Origin: Bacteroidales bacterium UBA1204
GTDB lineage: Bacteria; Bacteroidota; Bacteroidia; Bacteroidales; F082
NCBI GenBank assembly: GCA_002310075.1
Contig: DBXU01000087.1
Span: 2,149-7,670, forward strand
Length of the DNA: 5,522 bases
Reading direction: 5' to 3'
Part shown: one piece after another, positions 1 to 5,522 of the stretch
How positions within the stretch are numbered: the first letter of the stretch is position 1
Layout of the letters: every line of letters starts with the position of its first letter
Position numbers and translations under genes: made by a program
The notes under the pieces: generated by a model
What the model saw: the letters and a program-made list of their open reading frames with translations, nothing else
Told to the model about the DNA's origin: nothing
Databases searched by the model: none

Positions 1-230
1 TGCCCTTCGACACCCGCTCGCCTTTCTTGACCTCTGGTCTGCGCGTCGGTACGCCAGCCATTACCACCCGTGGTCTGAAGCAAGACAAGATGGCCGTTAT
101 CGTGGACTTGATCGATGACGTCATCAGCGACATTAATCCTGAGACCAAGACCGCTTCGGAGGCCAAGATCAATGCTGTCCGCGCTGAGGTCAACAAGATG
201 ATGAAGGATTACCCGCTCTTTGCTTGGTAA
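1..230 (+). CDS. glyA: Serine hydroxymethyltransferase, C-terminal end (partial, 5' end outside window)
   Basis: This is the 3' end of a gene entering from the left edge: 75 complete codons read in the frame that starts at base 3 and ends with TAA at 228-230. SHMT is a cytoplasmic PLP enzyme that interconverts serine plus tetrahydrofolate with glycine plus 5,10-methylene-tetrahydrofolate, the main source of one-carbon units. The fragment opens with [20 protein letters not shown], the highly conserved C-terminal-domain signature of SHMT. The Arg encoded at 42-44 matches the family residue that binds the substrate carboxylate (Arg363 in E. coli). The tail, with alternating hydrophobic helix positions and ending in YPLFAW, resembles the usual SHMT terminus (YPVYA in E. 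coli). An internal TTG at 27 lies inside the conserved motif and is not a start. The catalytic lysine and PLP site lie outside the window. Base composition is GC-rich, like glyS at the other end. No frameshift is seen. Confidence 0.96.
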   Translation, partial: PFDTRSPFLTSGLRVGTPAITTRGLKQDKMAVIVDLIDDVISDINPETKTASEAKINAVRAEVNKMMKDYPLFAW

Positions 231-251
231 TAATTTCTTATCAGCGACAAG

Positions 252-285
252 AAAAACGCCTGGTTCTTTGAATCGGGCGTTTTTT
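252..285 (+). terminator. Rho-independent terminator after glyA, probably bidirectional
   Basis: AAAAACGCC (252-260) pairs perfectly with GGCGTTTTT (276-284). The stem can continue inward through U261-G275, G262-C274, G263-U273, U264-A272 and U265-A271 to a five-base loop. It lies 21 bases after the glyA stop and is followed by a T-run, as expected of an intrinsic terminator on the plus strand. The A-run on the left arm gives a matching U-run on the minus strand. The same hairpin could therefore end the convergent LRR/TPR unit, whose last stop codon is at 362-364, about 77 bases upstream on that strand. No other clear terminator is visible between 286 and 361. Confidence 0.85.
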
Positions 286-361
286 ATGTATGTTTGCGAG
301 CAATTAACTCGTTCCTGGTCTTGGCGATGCTGGCGACCTCGCTTATGGCGATAAGATCTGA

Positions 362-1705
362 TTAAAGTGCGGTGATGATTTCCTCAAAACTTCGCTCGTC
401 TTCCAAGCCCTTCATCTTTTCTTGCTTGATGCGCGACTTGCGGCGGGCATAGCTGTTTGTTTGCAGGTTCATCAGGATGGAGATGACTTGGTTGCTGAAG
501 CCTTGCTTGGTGAGACAACAAATCTGCAAGTCGCTCTTGGTGAGGGTGGGGTACTTCTCCATGAGCCGTTGGGTGAAGTCGCCGTAGACTTTGTCGATGA
601 GCGTCACGAAGTCGTCCCATTCGGTTTCTTTCAGGTCGAAATCAAGGGTGGATGCGGTGATTTGCTCGGTGAGGGCGAGTGCGGTCACATACACCTTGTT
701 TTTCTTGAGTTCCAACTCCAACTGGTTTTTCATCTCCTCGGCTTTCAGTTTGGCACTCAGCGTTTTCTGCCGCAAAAGAAGCAGCACCATGACCAAGGCC
801 ACCAATAAACCACCTAAGATGAGGTAGAGATACAGGCTCTTCAGCTTCTGTTGGGCTTGCAGGGCGTCTTTTTGCATCTGTAGGTCGTACTCCGCTTTGA
901 TGCGTTGCACCTGTTCGTTCCGGTGTTCATGGTCGGCTTGCATCATGTTTTCGTTGAAAAGTTCCTGGCATTCCAGGGCTTGCTGATAATCGCCTATCAT
1001 CTGATAGAGATAAGAAAGGCTCTGGTAGGCCGACATACGGATACCAGCCATCTTATTATGGGTAGCATCGGTGAGGTGTGCAATGGCGAGGCTATCCTGC
1101 TCCAGGTAGTAGTAGGCAAGACCCAGGGTCAGTTGGCTGTCGTCTTCTGCGCCTCCGGCTTGGGCTTGTTTGACGCGCTCGATCACTTGGTCATATTCTT
1201 CTTTTACCAACAGTACATCACGGCTTGATTCGAGCAGGATGTCGTTTTCCATCGTTTTATCATGCAAGGCTTTAGCTATTTCAAGAGCTTCGTTGTAATA
1301 TTGTTCAGCCACATCGATGTTCCCCAATGAGGCTGCCGCCCGACCGCAGTTTCGCAGAGCTGTCATGAGCAATACCGAATCATTGATTTCCCGAGATAAT
1401 CCTATGGCTTCAGTATGTAGTTTTATGGCCTCGTTAAACAAGCCATGTTTCCAACATCTGTTGCCAAGAAGGTCGTCAATTTGGCCTTTGAGTTGTTTTA
1501 CTTCAGGTTGGTCTATGTCGCAGTGGTTGATGGCGAACAAGGCTTTGCTGAATGACTCGGCCGCTGCTTCCGATTGTTTGGCAGAGAGCAGCTCTTTGCC
1601 TTCCCGAAGGTGCTTTTCAGCTTCTTTGAGCCAACGCGCTTCGTGGTGGCAGGCTGTAAGGCCTGCCACCAAAAGAAACATCCATATCAAATCTCGTATT
1701 TTCAT
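362..1705 (-). CDS. Lipoprotein-like TPR / transmembrane / LuxR-like HTH protein (probable membrane-tethered regulator)
   Basis: A 447-residue protein with a distinctive order of parts, numbered from the ATG at 1705. Residues 1-19 form a lipoprotein-type signal (hydrophobic IWMFLLVAG, then lipobox LTAC with Cys19). Residues about 42-255 are alpha-helical TPR-like repeats, the clearest near 79-106, 115-148, 194-214 and 225-251. A charged, coiled-coil-like stretch (about 255-289) leads into one strong membrane helix (about 290-311). A second charged helix follows (312-340). Residues 385-431 carry YPTLTKSDLQICCLTKQGFS followed by a likely recognition helix with SYARRKSRI, similar to LuxR/GerE-type DNA-binding domains at the C-terminus of many Bacteroidota TPR-TM proteins. 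The inferred topology is TPRs in the periplasm and HTH in the cytoplasm. A GTG at 1708 would add one residue. I prefer the ATG because it forms a TGATG overlap with the preceding LRR gene, implying co-transcription and coupling. The DNA target and the ligand are unknown. The TPR/TM/HTH layout is clear; the regulatory function is inferred. Confidence 0.85.
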   Translation of the reverse strand: MKIRDLIWMFLLVAGLTACHHEARWLKEAEKHLREGKELLSAKQSEAAAESFSKALFAINHCDIDQPEVKQLKGQIDDLLGNRCWKHGLFNEAIKLHTEAIGLSREINDSVLLMTALRNCGRAAASLGNIDVAEQYYNEALEIAKALHDKTMENDILLESSRDVLLVKEEYDQVIERVKQAQAGGAEDDSQLTLGLAYYYLEQDSLAIAHLTDATHNKMAGIRMSAYQSLSYLYQMIGDYQQALECQELFNENMMQADHEHRNEQVQRIKAEYDLQMQKDALQAQQKLKSLYLYLILGGLLVALVMVLLLLRQKTLSAKLKAEEMKNQLELELKKNKVYVTALALTEQITASTLDFDLKETEWDDFVTLIDKVYGDFTQRLMEKYPTLTKSDLQICCLTKQGFSNQVISILMNLQTNSYARRKSRIKQEKMKGLEDERSFEEIITAL

Positions 1706-1728
1706 CACTTTACAAACTTCCTCGTTTG
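1703..1728 (-). promoter_or_regulatory. TGATG stop/start overlap with SD-like sequence in a small hairpin
   Basis: On the minus strand the LRR gene ends with TGA (1707-1705) and the TPR gene begins with ATG (1705-1703), sharing one base. This layout is typical of translational coupling by re-initiating ribosomes. Upstream, the minus strand reads CAAAC-GAGGAA-GTTTG (1728-1713), a five-base-pair hairpin whose loop carries a purine-rich SD-like GAGGAA. The AGGA ends 13 bases before the ATG and 10 bases before the alternative GTG at 1708. Bacteroidota make little use of Shine-Dalgarno pairing, and these bases also encode the final residues of the sorting domain. The overlap is certain; a role for the hairpin is speculative. 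Confidence 0.6.
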
Positions 1729-4700
1729 ATCGCCCACGCTGAGGAAATACATTCCTTTAGGCAGGTTGGAAATGTCAATCTGCTGGGTTTCAGCGGTGAG
1801 GTTGCCTTGCAGCAGGGTTTGTCCCATGAGGTTGGTAATGCGGTATTCGGTGGAGCGCTGTAGAGATGTAGTATTTTGCGCCTCTATGAACAGGATGTCA
1901 TTAGCAGGATTAGGATAGACGGTGAAAGTCCTTGGGTTTGTTGAAGGGACATCCTCTTCAACGCCATGGATATCCGAGTATATGGCATCGCAATCTTCGT
2001 CGCCGTTGTGGTAGAGCAAGGCGTCGCCGACCCAATAGCATCGCAAGCCTTCCACATCGTAGCCTTTGCCTTGATTCATCAGCTTTTCAGGGAAGAAGCT
2101 AGTCATATGGCCATATCCTACAACGATGTCACCATTGAAGATGTTGTGGATGTCACTGATGTGTAGTACCTTGCGTGTTATTCCTTCGTATTCAAAAACT
2201 CCGACACTATCCACATGTACGGTAATACTTTCCATGCCGACTTTGATTTCCCATTCATCTCCTGTTTCGGCATTGTAATCATATAATGTGGTGAATTCCT
2301 GTAAGGTTTTGTTCCACCAAAACACCTTGCCGTTTTCCTCAAGGATATATTCGTGTGTCACTTCGGTGTGAGCTTCCTTGTCGTAATGTGTATTGCTGCG
2401 CACGATGATTTTCGGTCGTTCGTTACCAATGGTGGTGTCGGCCGTATATTCTAAATGCTGGTAGGTAACATTACCATTATCCCATAGGATTTCATAATAC
2501 CATTCCGATAGTTTCGAGAATTCTATTTCTTTAACCACATAATGATAACTTATATCAAATTGGTTGACATGGGCATTATTATAGGGTGCAATTGCATTTT
2601 GCCAAATCTTTAATTCTGATTCATAAAATATGGTTTGTCCTGAAAAAGAGTCCCAAGTCCATTCGTCGTCAACTTTCTTTTTGAAAGACACGGTGAGCTT
2701 TTGTTCGTCATCATCGAAGTCATAAATGATTTTTTTGGTGATATTCCAATCTTCTTCATCAGCCAACCAAGAGCCAGTTTGGTGTTCGATGACCCGGTTG
2801 TTGTAATCATAAACATATTGTTCTATACTCGTGTTGACCCAATCACCCTCGGTGAAGGTTTGGGTGACAATATTGTTCGTCTTGTTGTTTGGGGCATATG
2901 AATAGGTTTTTAATGTATGGGAAACAGTATCACCATCAAAATTATATTGTAAAATTTGGGAAGTAAGAATCTTTTGCTGTTCATCATAATGATTGATTGT
3001 TCGTGAGGTCCGTGAGGTTGAGCTTATGTGGCCAAAGTAACAAGTCTCTATACGTGTTTTGTAGTTGTTTTCATATCCAAAGGTATAGATGTAATTATTA
3101 TAGAAAAAGCCCTCTTCCCAACGCGTTTTGTCTCTTCGCGTCAGTCTGTGGTTGTCATCATAGGTGTAGTCATTATAGATTCTTGTCTCATCAATTGAAA
3201 AGCTATAATCTTCAGAATGCAGAATTTGATCGAAACTGTTGTATTGGTAGGAATGCGTTTCGTATTGTTCAGGATGTGCGCTTTCGTTACAAGAATAGAT
3301 GTAAGAAGCCAAGAGAGGGTATTGGTAGAAACTAAAGTTGCTATAATAGTTGTTGAGGAGAAATCTTGTCATCTGTCCGTTTTGGTTATAAATGAAATCA
3401 GAAAGATATTCATGGGTGACCTGTCCAGAATTGTTGAAAACACGCCCGGTGATATGGTCAGGATAAGCGATGGAATCGTCGATAATGGCGATACCATCGA
3501 AACAGGCAATAAGGGAAGTGTTGTGGTTTAAAGTAAAGGTGTATTCCGGTTCAAAAGAAACTATCGCTTGTCCTCTTTTCCAATAACCGAATATGTGCCC
3601 AGGATTTGGAATGGCACGAACTGTGGCGGTAAGATGGTCGCAGTCTTCAGGTGTTGAAACAATTTCTGCTAAGCCAAAATCAGGGTTATTGACTTCGACT
3701 GTCAACGAAGGAGCGCCAAAGAATACCCCCTGCATGTTGGTAAATTGGTTCCAGTGTGGACTTGTTTGAAACTGGTCGATGGCAAGGCAATTGACATAGA
3801 CAGGTATGTCGGAAGGAACATTTTCGAAAACACCGTGGTCTTCATAATAAGGATCGTTTTGGATGGGGGCGCTATAGGGTAGAGTAGGAGTGTTGCAATG
3901 AATGGCTTCCAGACCTGTGCAATTCATGAAAGCTTCATGGCTTATGGACGAAACGGAGGAACCTATGGTTAAGGAGTGAAGACTTGAACAATTGAGAAAT
4001 GCTCCCCATCCGATAGAAGTACATTGGTTTGGGATGACAAGGTCACCCGAAAGGCTTGTGCATCCACTAAAAGTATACGATGGTATCGAACTCATGTTTT
4101 CCGGGAGAACCACGCTGCTAAGACTTGAACAGCCAGAAAAACAGCCATCACCTAAATTCTGTAAAGATGAAGGAATCACTAATTCTCCACTTAAACTGGA
4201 ACAGCCATTAAAAGCGGCCTCTCCGATGGATTCCAATGTGTTTGGCAAAAAGAAAGAATCAAGGCTTTCGCAATTGAAAAAAGCAAGTCGTTCAATGGAA
4301 GTCAACGAATCTGGAAGTGTGACCGAGGTCAAAGATAGGCAATTCAAGAAAGATGCTTCATTAATTGTGTTAATTCTATTTGGTAGCACGACAGATTCCA
4401 ATGCGGAGTCTTCAAAAAAGACATGTGAACCCATAAAGATTACCGAATTGGGAATTTCAACAGAAGTCAGTTCTGTACATTGATAAAAAGTTGACCCCAA
4501 AACGGAAACCACAGTATAGGTATTTCCTTCATGTTCAACATGCTCTGGAATAATAAGGTCACCTGAAGGTTTTTCGTAACCATTCCAAATGGGATAACCA
4601 GGTGCGGTTAAAATGACTTCAAAACTAATGGGATTGCTAATTTGATAGTATAATGTTTGCCCAGTCTCGCACACAGCTGAGAAATCGTAGGTTTGGGCAA

Positions 4701-4752
4701 AAGCACTCGTTGCGAGCACCATCATTGTAAGAAATGCGAATAACTTTTTCAT
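1705..4752 (-). CDS. Secreted BspA-like leucine-rich-repeat protein with T9SS sorting domain
   Basis: A 1015-residue multidomain surface or secreted protein. Residues 1-20 (MKKLFAFLTMMVLATSAFAQ) are a Sec signal peptide with an AFA-type cleavage site, which fixes the start at 4752. A frame extension to 4881 would put 43 unrelated residues ahead of the signal. Residues about 81-290 hold nine LRR_5/BspA-type repeats. Residues about 349-419 resemble the InlB B-repeat-like module (ATVRAIPNPGHIFGYWKRG, then YTFTLNHNTSLIACF). Residues about 440-760 are rich in Tyr, Asn and Asp with YD-like units such as YDDNHRLTRR and YDYNNRVIEH. Residues about 825-925 look like an extra module, GDEWEIKVGM through the Cys-containing GDEDCDAIYS. 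Residues 942-1015 form a type A T9SS sorting domain (VYPNPANDILFIEA, then ITNLMGQTLLQG, ISNLPKGMYFLSV, RKFVK). The protein should cross the inner membrane by Sec, then the outer membrane by T9SS, with loss of the tail. BspA-like proteins are often adhesins; the ligand here is unknown. It is first in a unit with the TPR regulator. Confidence 0.9.
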   Translation of the reverse strand: MKKLFAFLTMMVLATSAFAQTYDFSAVCETGQTLYYQISNPISFEVILTAPGYPIWNGYEKPSGDLIIPEHVEHEGNTYTVVSVLGSTFYQCTELTSVEIPNSVIFMGSHVFFEDSALESVVLPNRINTINEASFLNCLSLTSVTLPDSLTSIERLAFFNCESLDSFFLPNTLESIGEAAFNGCSSLSGELVIPSSLQNLGDGCFSGCSSLSSVVLPENMSSIPSYTFSGCTSLSGDLVIPNQCTSIGWGAFLNCSSLHSLTIGSSVSSISHEAFMNCTGLEAIHCNTPTLPYSAPIQNDPYYEDHGVFENVPSDIPVYVNCLAIDQFQTSPHWNQFTNMQGVFFGAPSLTVEVNNPDFGLAEIVSTPEDCDHLTATVRAIPNPGHIFGYWKRGQAIVSFEPEYTFTLNHNTSLIACFDGIAIIDDSIAYPDHITGRVFNNSGQVTHEYLSDFIYNQNGQMTRFLLNNYYSNFSFYQYPLLASYIYSCNESAHPEQYETHSYQYNSFDQILHSEDYSFSIDETRIYNDYTYDDNHRLTRRDKTRWEEGFFYNNYIYTFGYENNYKTRIETCYFGHISSTSRTSRTINHYDEQQKILTSQILQYNFDGDTVSHTLKTYSYAPNNKTNNIVTQTFTEGDWVNTSIEQYVYDYNNRVIEHQTGSWLADEEDWNITKKIIYDFDDDEQKLTVSFKKKVDDEWTWDSFSGQTIFYESELKIWQNAIAPYNNAHVNQFDISYHYVVKEIEFSKLSEWYYEILWDNGNVTYQHLEYTADTTIGNERPKIIVRSNTHYDKEAHTEVTHEYILEENGKVFWWNKTLQEFTTLYDYNAETGDEWEIKVGMESITVHVDSVGVFEYEGITRKVLHISDIHNIFNGDIVVGYGHMTSFFPEKLMNQGKGYDVEGLRCYWVGDALLYHNGDEDCDAIYSDIHGVEEDVPSTNPRTFTVYPNPANDILFIEAQNTTSLQRSTEYRITNLMGQTLLQGNLTAETQQIDISNLPKGMYFLSVGDQTRKFVK
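3883..4512 (-). repeat. Nine tandem LRR_5 (BspA/TpLRR-type) units, 69-72 bp period
   Basis: Within the secreted protein, the anchor Phe of the F-x-x-C motif falls at residues 89, 112, 135, 158, 181, 205, 228, 252 and 275. The spacing is therefore 23,23,23,23,24,23,24,23 residues. The unit is roughly L-x-S-V-x-L-P-x-S-L-x-S-I-x-x-x-A-F-x-x-C-x-S. The two 24-residue steps come from an inserted residue in SGELVIP and SGDLVIP. The second unit has lost the Cys (FFED). The fifth, sixth and seventh units (FNGC, FSGC, FSGC) are closest to the canonical form, and the edge units are the most diverged. Such arrays form a solenoid binding surface and can change length by recombination. Confidence 0.88.
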
Positions 4753-4800
4753 GGCATTATGTTTTTTATTGTTATTGTTTCGTTTTTTAAACATGCATTG

Positions 4801-4833
4801 CAAAACTATAGCATTTCTCCAAACGAAAAACAA
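4801..4833 (-). promoter_or_regulatory. Candidate Bacteroidota promoter for the LRR/TPR unit
   Basis: Read on the minus strand, TAGTTTTG (4808-4801) fits the Bacteroidota -7 consensus TAnnTTTG. A TTG within CAAATTG (4833-4831) lies 22 bases upstream as a possible -33 element, slightly wide of the usual spacing. Transcription would start near 4795 and give a leader of about 40 bases, very AT-rich and with no clear Shine-Dalgarno sequence before the ATG at 4752, as is normal in this phylum. It sits downstream of the glyS terminator, which fits an independent promoter. The -7 match is good and the -33 match weak. Confidence 0.5.
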
Positions 4834-4879
4834 TTTGTCAAGCCCTTTTGGGGCCATGTCTATCATATCGCAAAGATAC

Positions 4880-4932
4880 AAAAAATTAAACGGTTGGATT
4901 TCAAATTGTTGTTAAATCGAAATCCAACCGTT
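4880..4932 (-). terminator. Intrinsic terminator downstream of glyS
   Basis: A perfect 14-base inverted repeat: AACGGTTGGATTTC (4889-4902) against GAAATCCAACCGTT (4919-4932), with a 16-base AT-rich loop. On the minus strand the hairpin is followed by a U-rich run (TTAATTTTTTG, 4888-4878 region). This suits termination of transcription coming from glyS, whose stop is about 60 bases upstream. It insulates glyS from the LRR/TPR unit. A perfect arm of this length could also be an operator or a protein-binding site, but the U-rich tail favours a terminator. Confidence 0.75.
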
Positions 4933-4953
4933 GTCTATGGGGTTGTCTATCAT
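4930..4953. repeat. Short tandem direct repeat, 12-bp period
   Basis: GTTGTCTAT occurs at 4930-4938 and again at 4942-4950, giving two adjacent 12-base units (GTTGTCTATGGG and GTTGTCTATCAT). It lies directly between the terminator stem and the REP-like palindrome. It could be a slippage product, or a footprint left by insertion of the palindrome. Two copies are too few to decide. Confidence 0.4.
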
Positions 4954-4977
4954 AGGGACGTATTCAATGCGTCCCTA
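4953..4977. repeat. REP-like intergenic palindrome (TAGGGACG...CGTCCCTA)
   Basis: TAGGGACG (4953-4960) is the exact inverse of CGTCCCTA (4970-4977). The nine bases between can pair further (T4961-G4969, A4962-T4968, T4963-A4967), leaving a three-base loop and a hairpin of up to 11 pairs. There is no T-run beside it on either strand, so it does not look like a terminator. Its compact, GC-armed form in an otherwise AT-rich gap is typical of dispersed repetitive extragenic palindromes, which are often mobilised by REP-associated tyrosine transposases. No transposase gene is in this window. The palindrome is certain; its membership in a repeat family is inferred. Confidence 0.6.
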
Positions 4978-4980
4978 CAA

Positions 4981-5004
4981 GCCGAAAAACATTATTCTTT
5001 CGGC
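4981..5004. other. Inverted repeat spanning the glyS stop codon
   Basis: GCCGAAA (4981-4987) pairs with TTTCGGC (4998-5004) around a ten-base loop that contains the glyS TAA stop (4994-4992 on the minus strand). On the minus strand it is followed by TTGTAGGG rather than a U-run, so it is not a convincing terminator. It may protect the 3' end of the mRNA or be a chance repeat. The arms are only seven bases. Confidence 0.35.
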
Positions 5005-5522
5005 TTCAATTCGTCGAAAATCATGTTGCGCAGGTTGTCGATCGGGACTCGCTTCTGTTGCATGGTGTCGCGGTCGCGCACTGTGACGGTGTTGTCGACC
5101 AAGGTGTCGTTATCCACCGTGACACACATCGGCGTGCCGATGGCATCCTGACGGCGATAGCGCTTTCCGATGGAGTCTTTCTCCTCGTATTGGCACATGA
5201 AGTCAGCCTTCAGTGAGTCAATGATCTCGCGGGCCTTCTCCGGCAGACCGTCTTTCTTGACCAAGGGCAGCACTGCCACCTTGTAAGGTGCAAGGATGGC
5301 CGGCAGCTTCAGCACCACGCGCTCCGAGCCGTCTTCCAGCTTCTCCTCGGTGAAGGCGTTGCTGAACATGGCGAGGAACATGCGGTCGAGGCCGATGGAG
5401 GTCTCAATGACGTAAGGCGTATAGCTCTCGTTGGTGTCGGGATCGAAATATTGGAGCTTCTTGCCAGAGTATTTGGCATGGGCCGATAGGTCGAAATCTG
5501 TGCGGCTGTGGATGCCTTCCAG
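4992..5522 (-). CDS. glyS: Glycyl-tRNA synthetase (single-chain class II), C-terminal part (partial, 5' end outside window)
   Basis: The last 176 codons of a gene entering from the right edge, ending with TAA at 4994-4992. Glycyl-tRNA synthetase joins glycine to tRNA-Gly with ATP in the cytoplasm. The fragment begins LEGIHSRTDFDLSAHAKYSG, a conserved catalytic-core segment of the alpha2 (eukaryote-like, single-polypeptide) GlyRS. Next comes class II motif 3, ETSIGLDRMFLAMFSNAF, with its ATP-binding Arg at 5382-5384. The remainder, from APYKVAVLPLVKKDGLPEKA through YRRQDAIGTPMCVTVDND to VPIDNLRNMIFDEL, is the anticodon-binding alpha/beta domain shared with HisRS, ProRS and ThrRS. The ATG at 5381 is internal, because the frame stays open with conserved residues to the window edge. 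Motifs 1 and 2 lie outside; about two thirds of the protein is missing. It is followed by its own terminator (4880-4932). Bacteroidota use this form rather than the separate alpha and beta subunits (glyQ/glyS); some databases write glyQS. Confidence 0.96.
   Translation of the reverse strand: MEGIHSRTDFDLSAHAKYSGKKLQYFDPDTNESYTPYVIETSIGLDRMFLAMFSNAFTEEKLEDGSERVVLKLPAILAPYKVAVLPLVKKDGLPEKAREIIDSLKADFMCQYEEKDSIGKRYRRQDAIGTPMCVTVDNDTLVDNTVTVRDRDTMQQKRVPIDNLRNMIFDELKPKE

Noticed and set aside
287..361. Open 25-codon stretch in frame after the TPR gene stop (minus strand), which could suggest a premature stop or a gene remnant
   Set aside because: The HTH domain is complete before the stop at 362-364. 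A 25-codon open run is likely by chance, and no family is recognisable in it.
422..808. 128-codon plus-strand open frame antisense to the TPR-HTH gene
   Set aside because: It is a shadow of the GC-richer 3' half of the TPR-HTH gene, which has clear protein features in its own frame. The overlapping open frames at 591, 905 and 1317 are likewise antisense.
3992..4483. 163-codon open frame on the plus strand
   Set aside because: It is antisense to the LRR array; its apparent internal repetition (LEQP, KAAS) mirrors the LRR units on the other strand. It has no start context or recognisable domain.
4753..4881. In-frame extension of the LRR gene upstream to 4881 (43 extra residues)
   Set aside because: It would bury a textbook Sec signal peptide behind an internal, Asn/Lys-rich AT-derived stretch, and it overlaps the candidate promoter and the AT-rich leader. 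The ATG at 4752 is the better start.
4753..4991. Riboswitch, tRNA or CRISPR array in the glyS/LRR gap
   Set aside because: The only structures seen are simple hairpins and one two-copy repeat. There is no cloverleaf, no repeat-spacer pattern and no known aptamer core.
1..5522. Functional link between glyA and glyS because both concern glycine
   Set aside because: They lie on opposite strands, are separated by about 4.7 kb of an unrelated unit, and each has its own terminator. Nothing in the sequence, such as a glycine riboswitch, ties them together.

Overview
The window looks like a chromosomal segment of a Bacteroidales-type member of the Bacteroidota. Three things point there: a Por/type IX secretion (T9SS) C-terminal sorting domain on a large surface protein, a lipoprotein-like TPR/transmembrane/helix-turn-helix protein of a kind common in that phylum, and a TAnnTTTG-type promoter upstream of an AT-rich leader with no obvious Shine-Dalgarno sequence. 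The species cannot be named from the sequence.

Layout: bases 1-230 (+) hold the last 75 codons of glyA (serine hydroxymethyltransferase), followed by a strong, probably bidirectional hairpin terminator at 252-285. Facing it on the minus strand is a two-gene unit read from about 4795 down to 362. The first gene (1705-4752) encodes a 1015-residue secreted BspA-like leucine-rich-repeat protein with an InlB-like module, a tyrosine-rich YD-like region and a T9SS sorting domain. The second (362-1705) encodes a 447-residue TPR protein with a lipobox, one central membrane helix and a C-terminal LuxR/GerE-like helix-turn-helix. Its ATG overlaps the stop of the first gene as TGATG. From 4992 to the right edge (minus strand) lies the C-terminal third of glyS (glycyl-tRNA synthetase).

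The 239 bases between glyS and the LRR gene are dense in structure. They hold a hairpin over the glyS stop codon, a REP-like palindrome (4953-4977), a short tandem repeat, a long intrinsic terminator for glyS (4880-4932), and a candidate Bacteroidota promoter for the LRR/TPR unit (4801-4833).

The flanking genes are ordinary housekeeping genes. The accessory part is the LRR surface protein together with the translationally coupled membrane-tethered regulator. A working hypothesis is that the second protein senses envelope conditions, possibly the export of its partner, and regulates transcription from the membrane. This rests on gene arrangement and domain order only. The LRR gene is locally much more AT-rich than the flanking genes, which fits an accessory or acquired origin.
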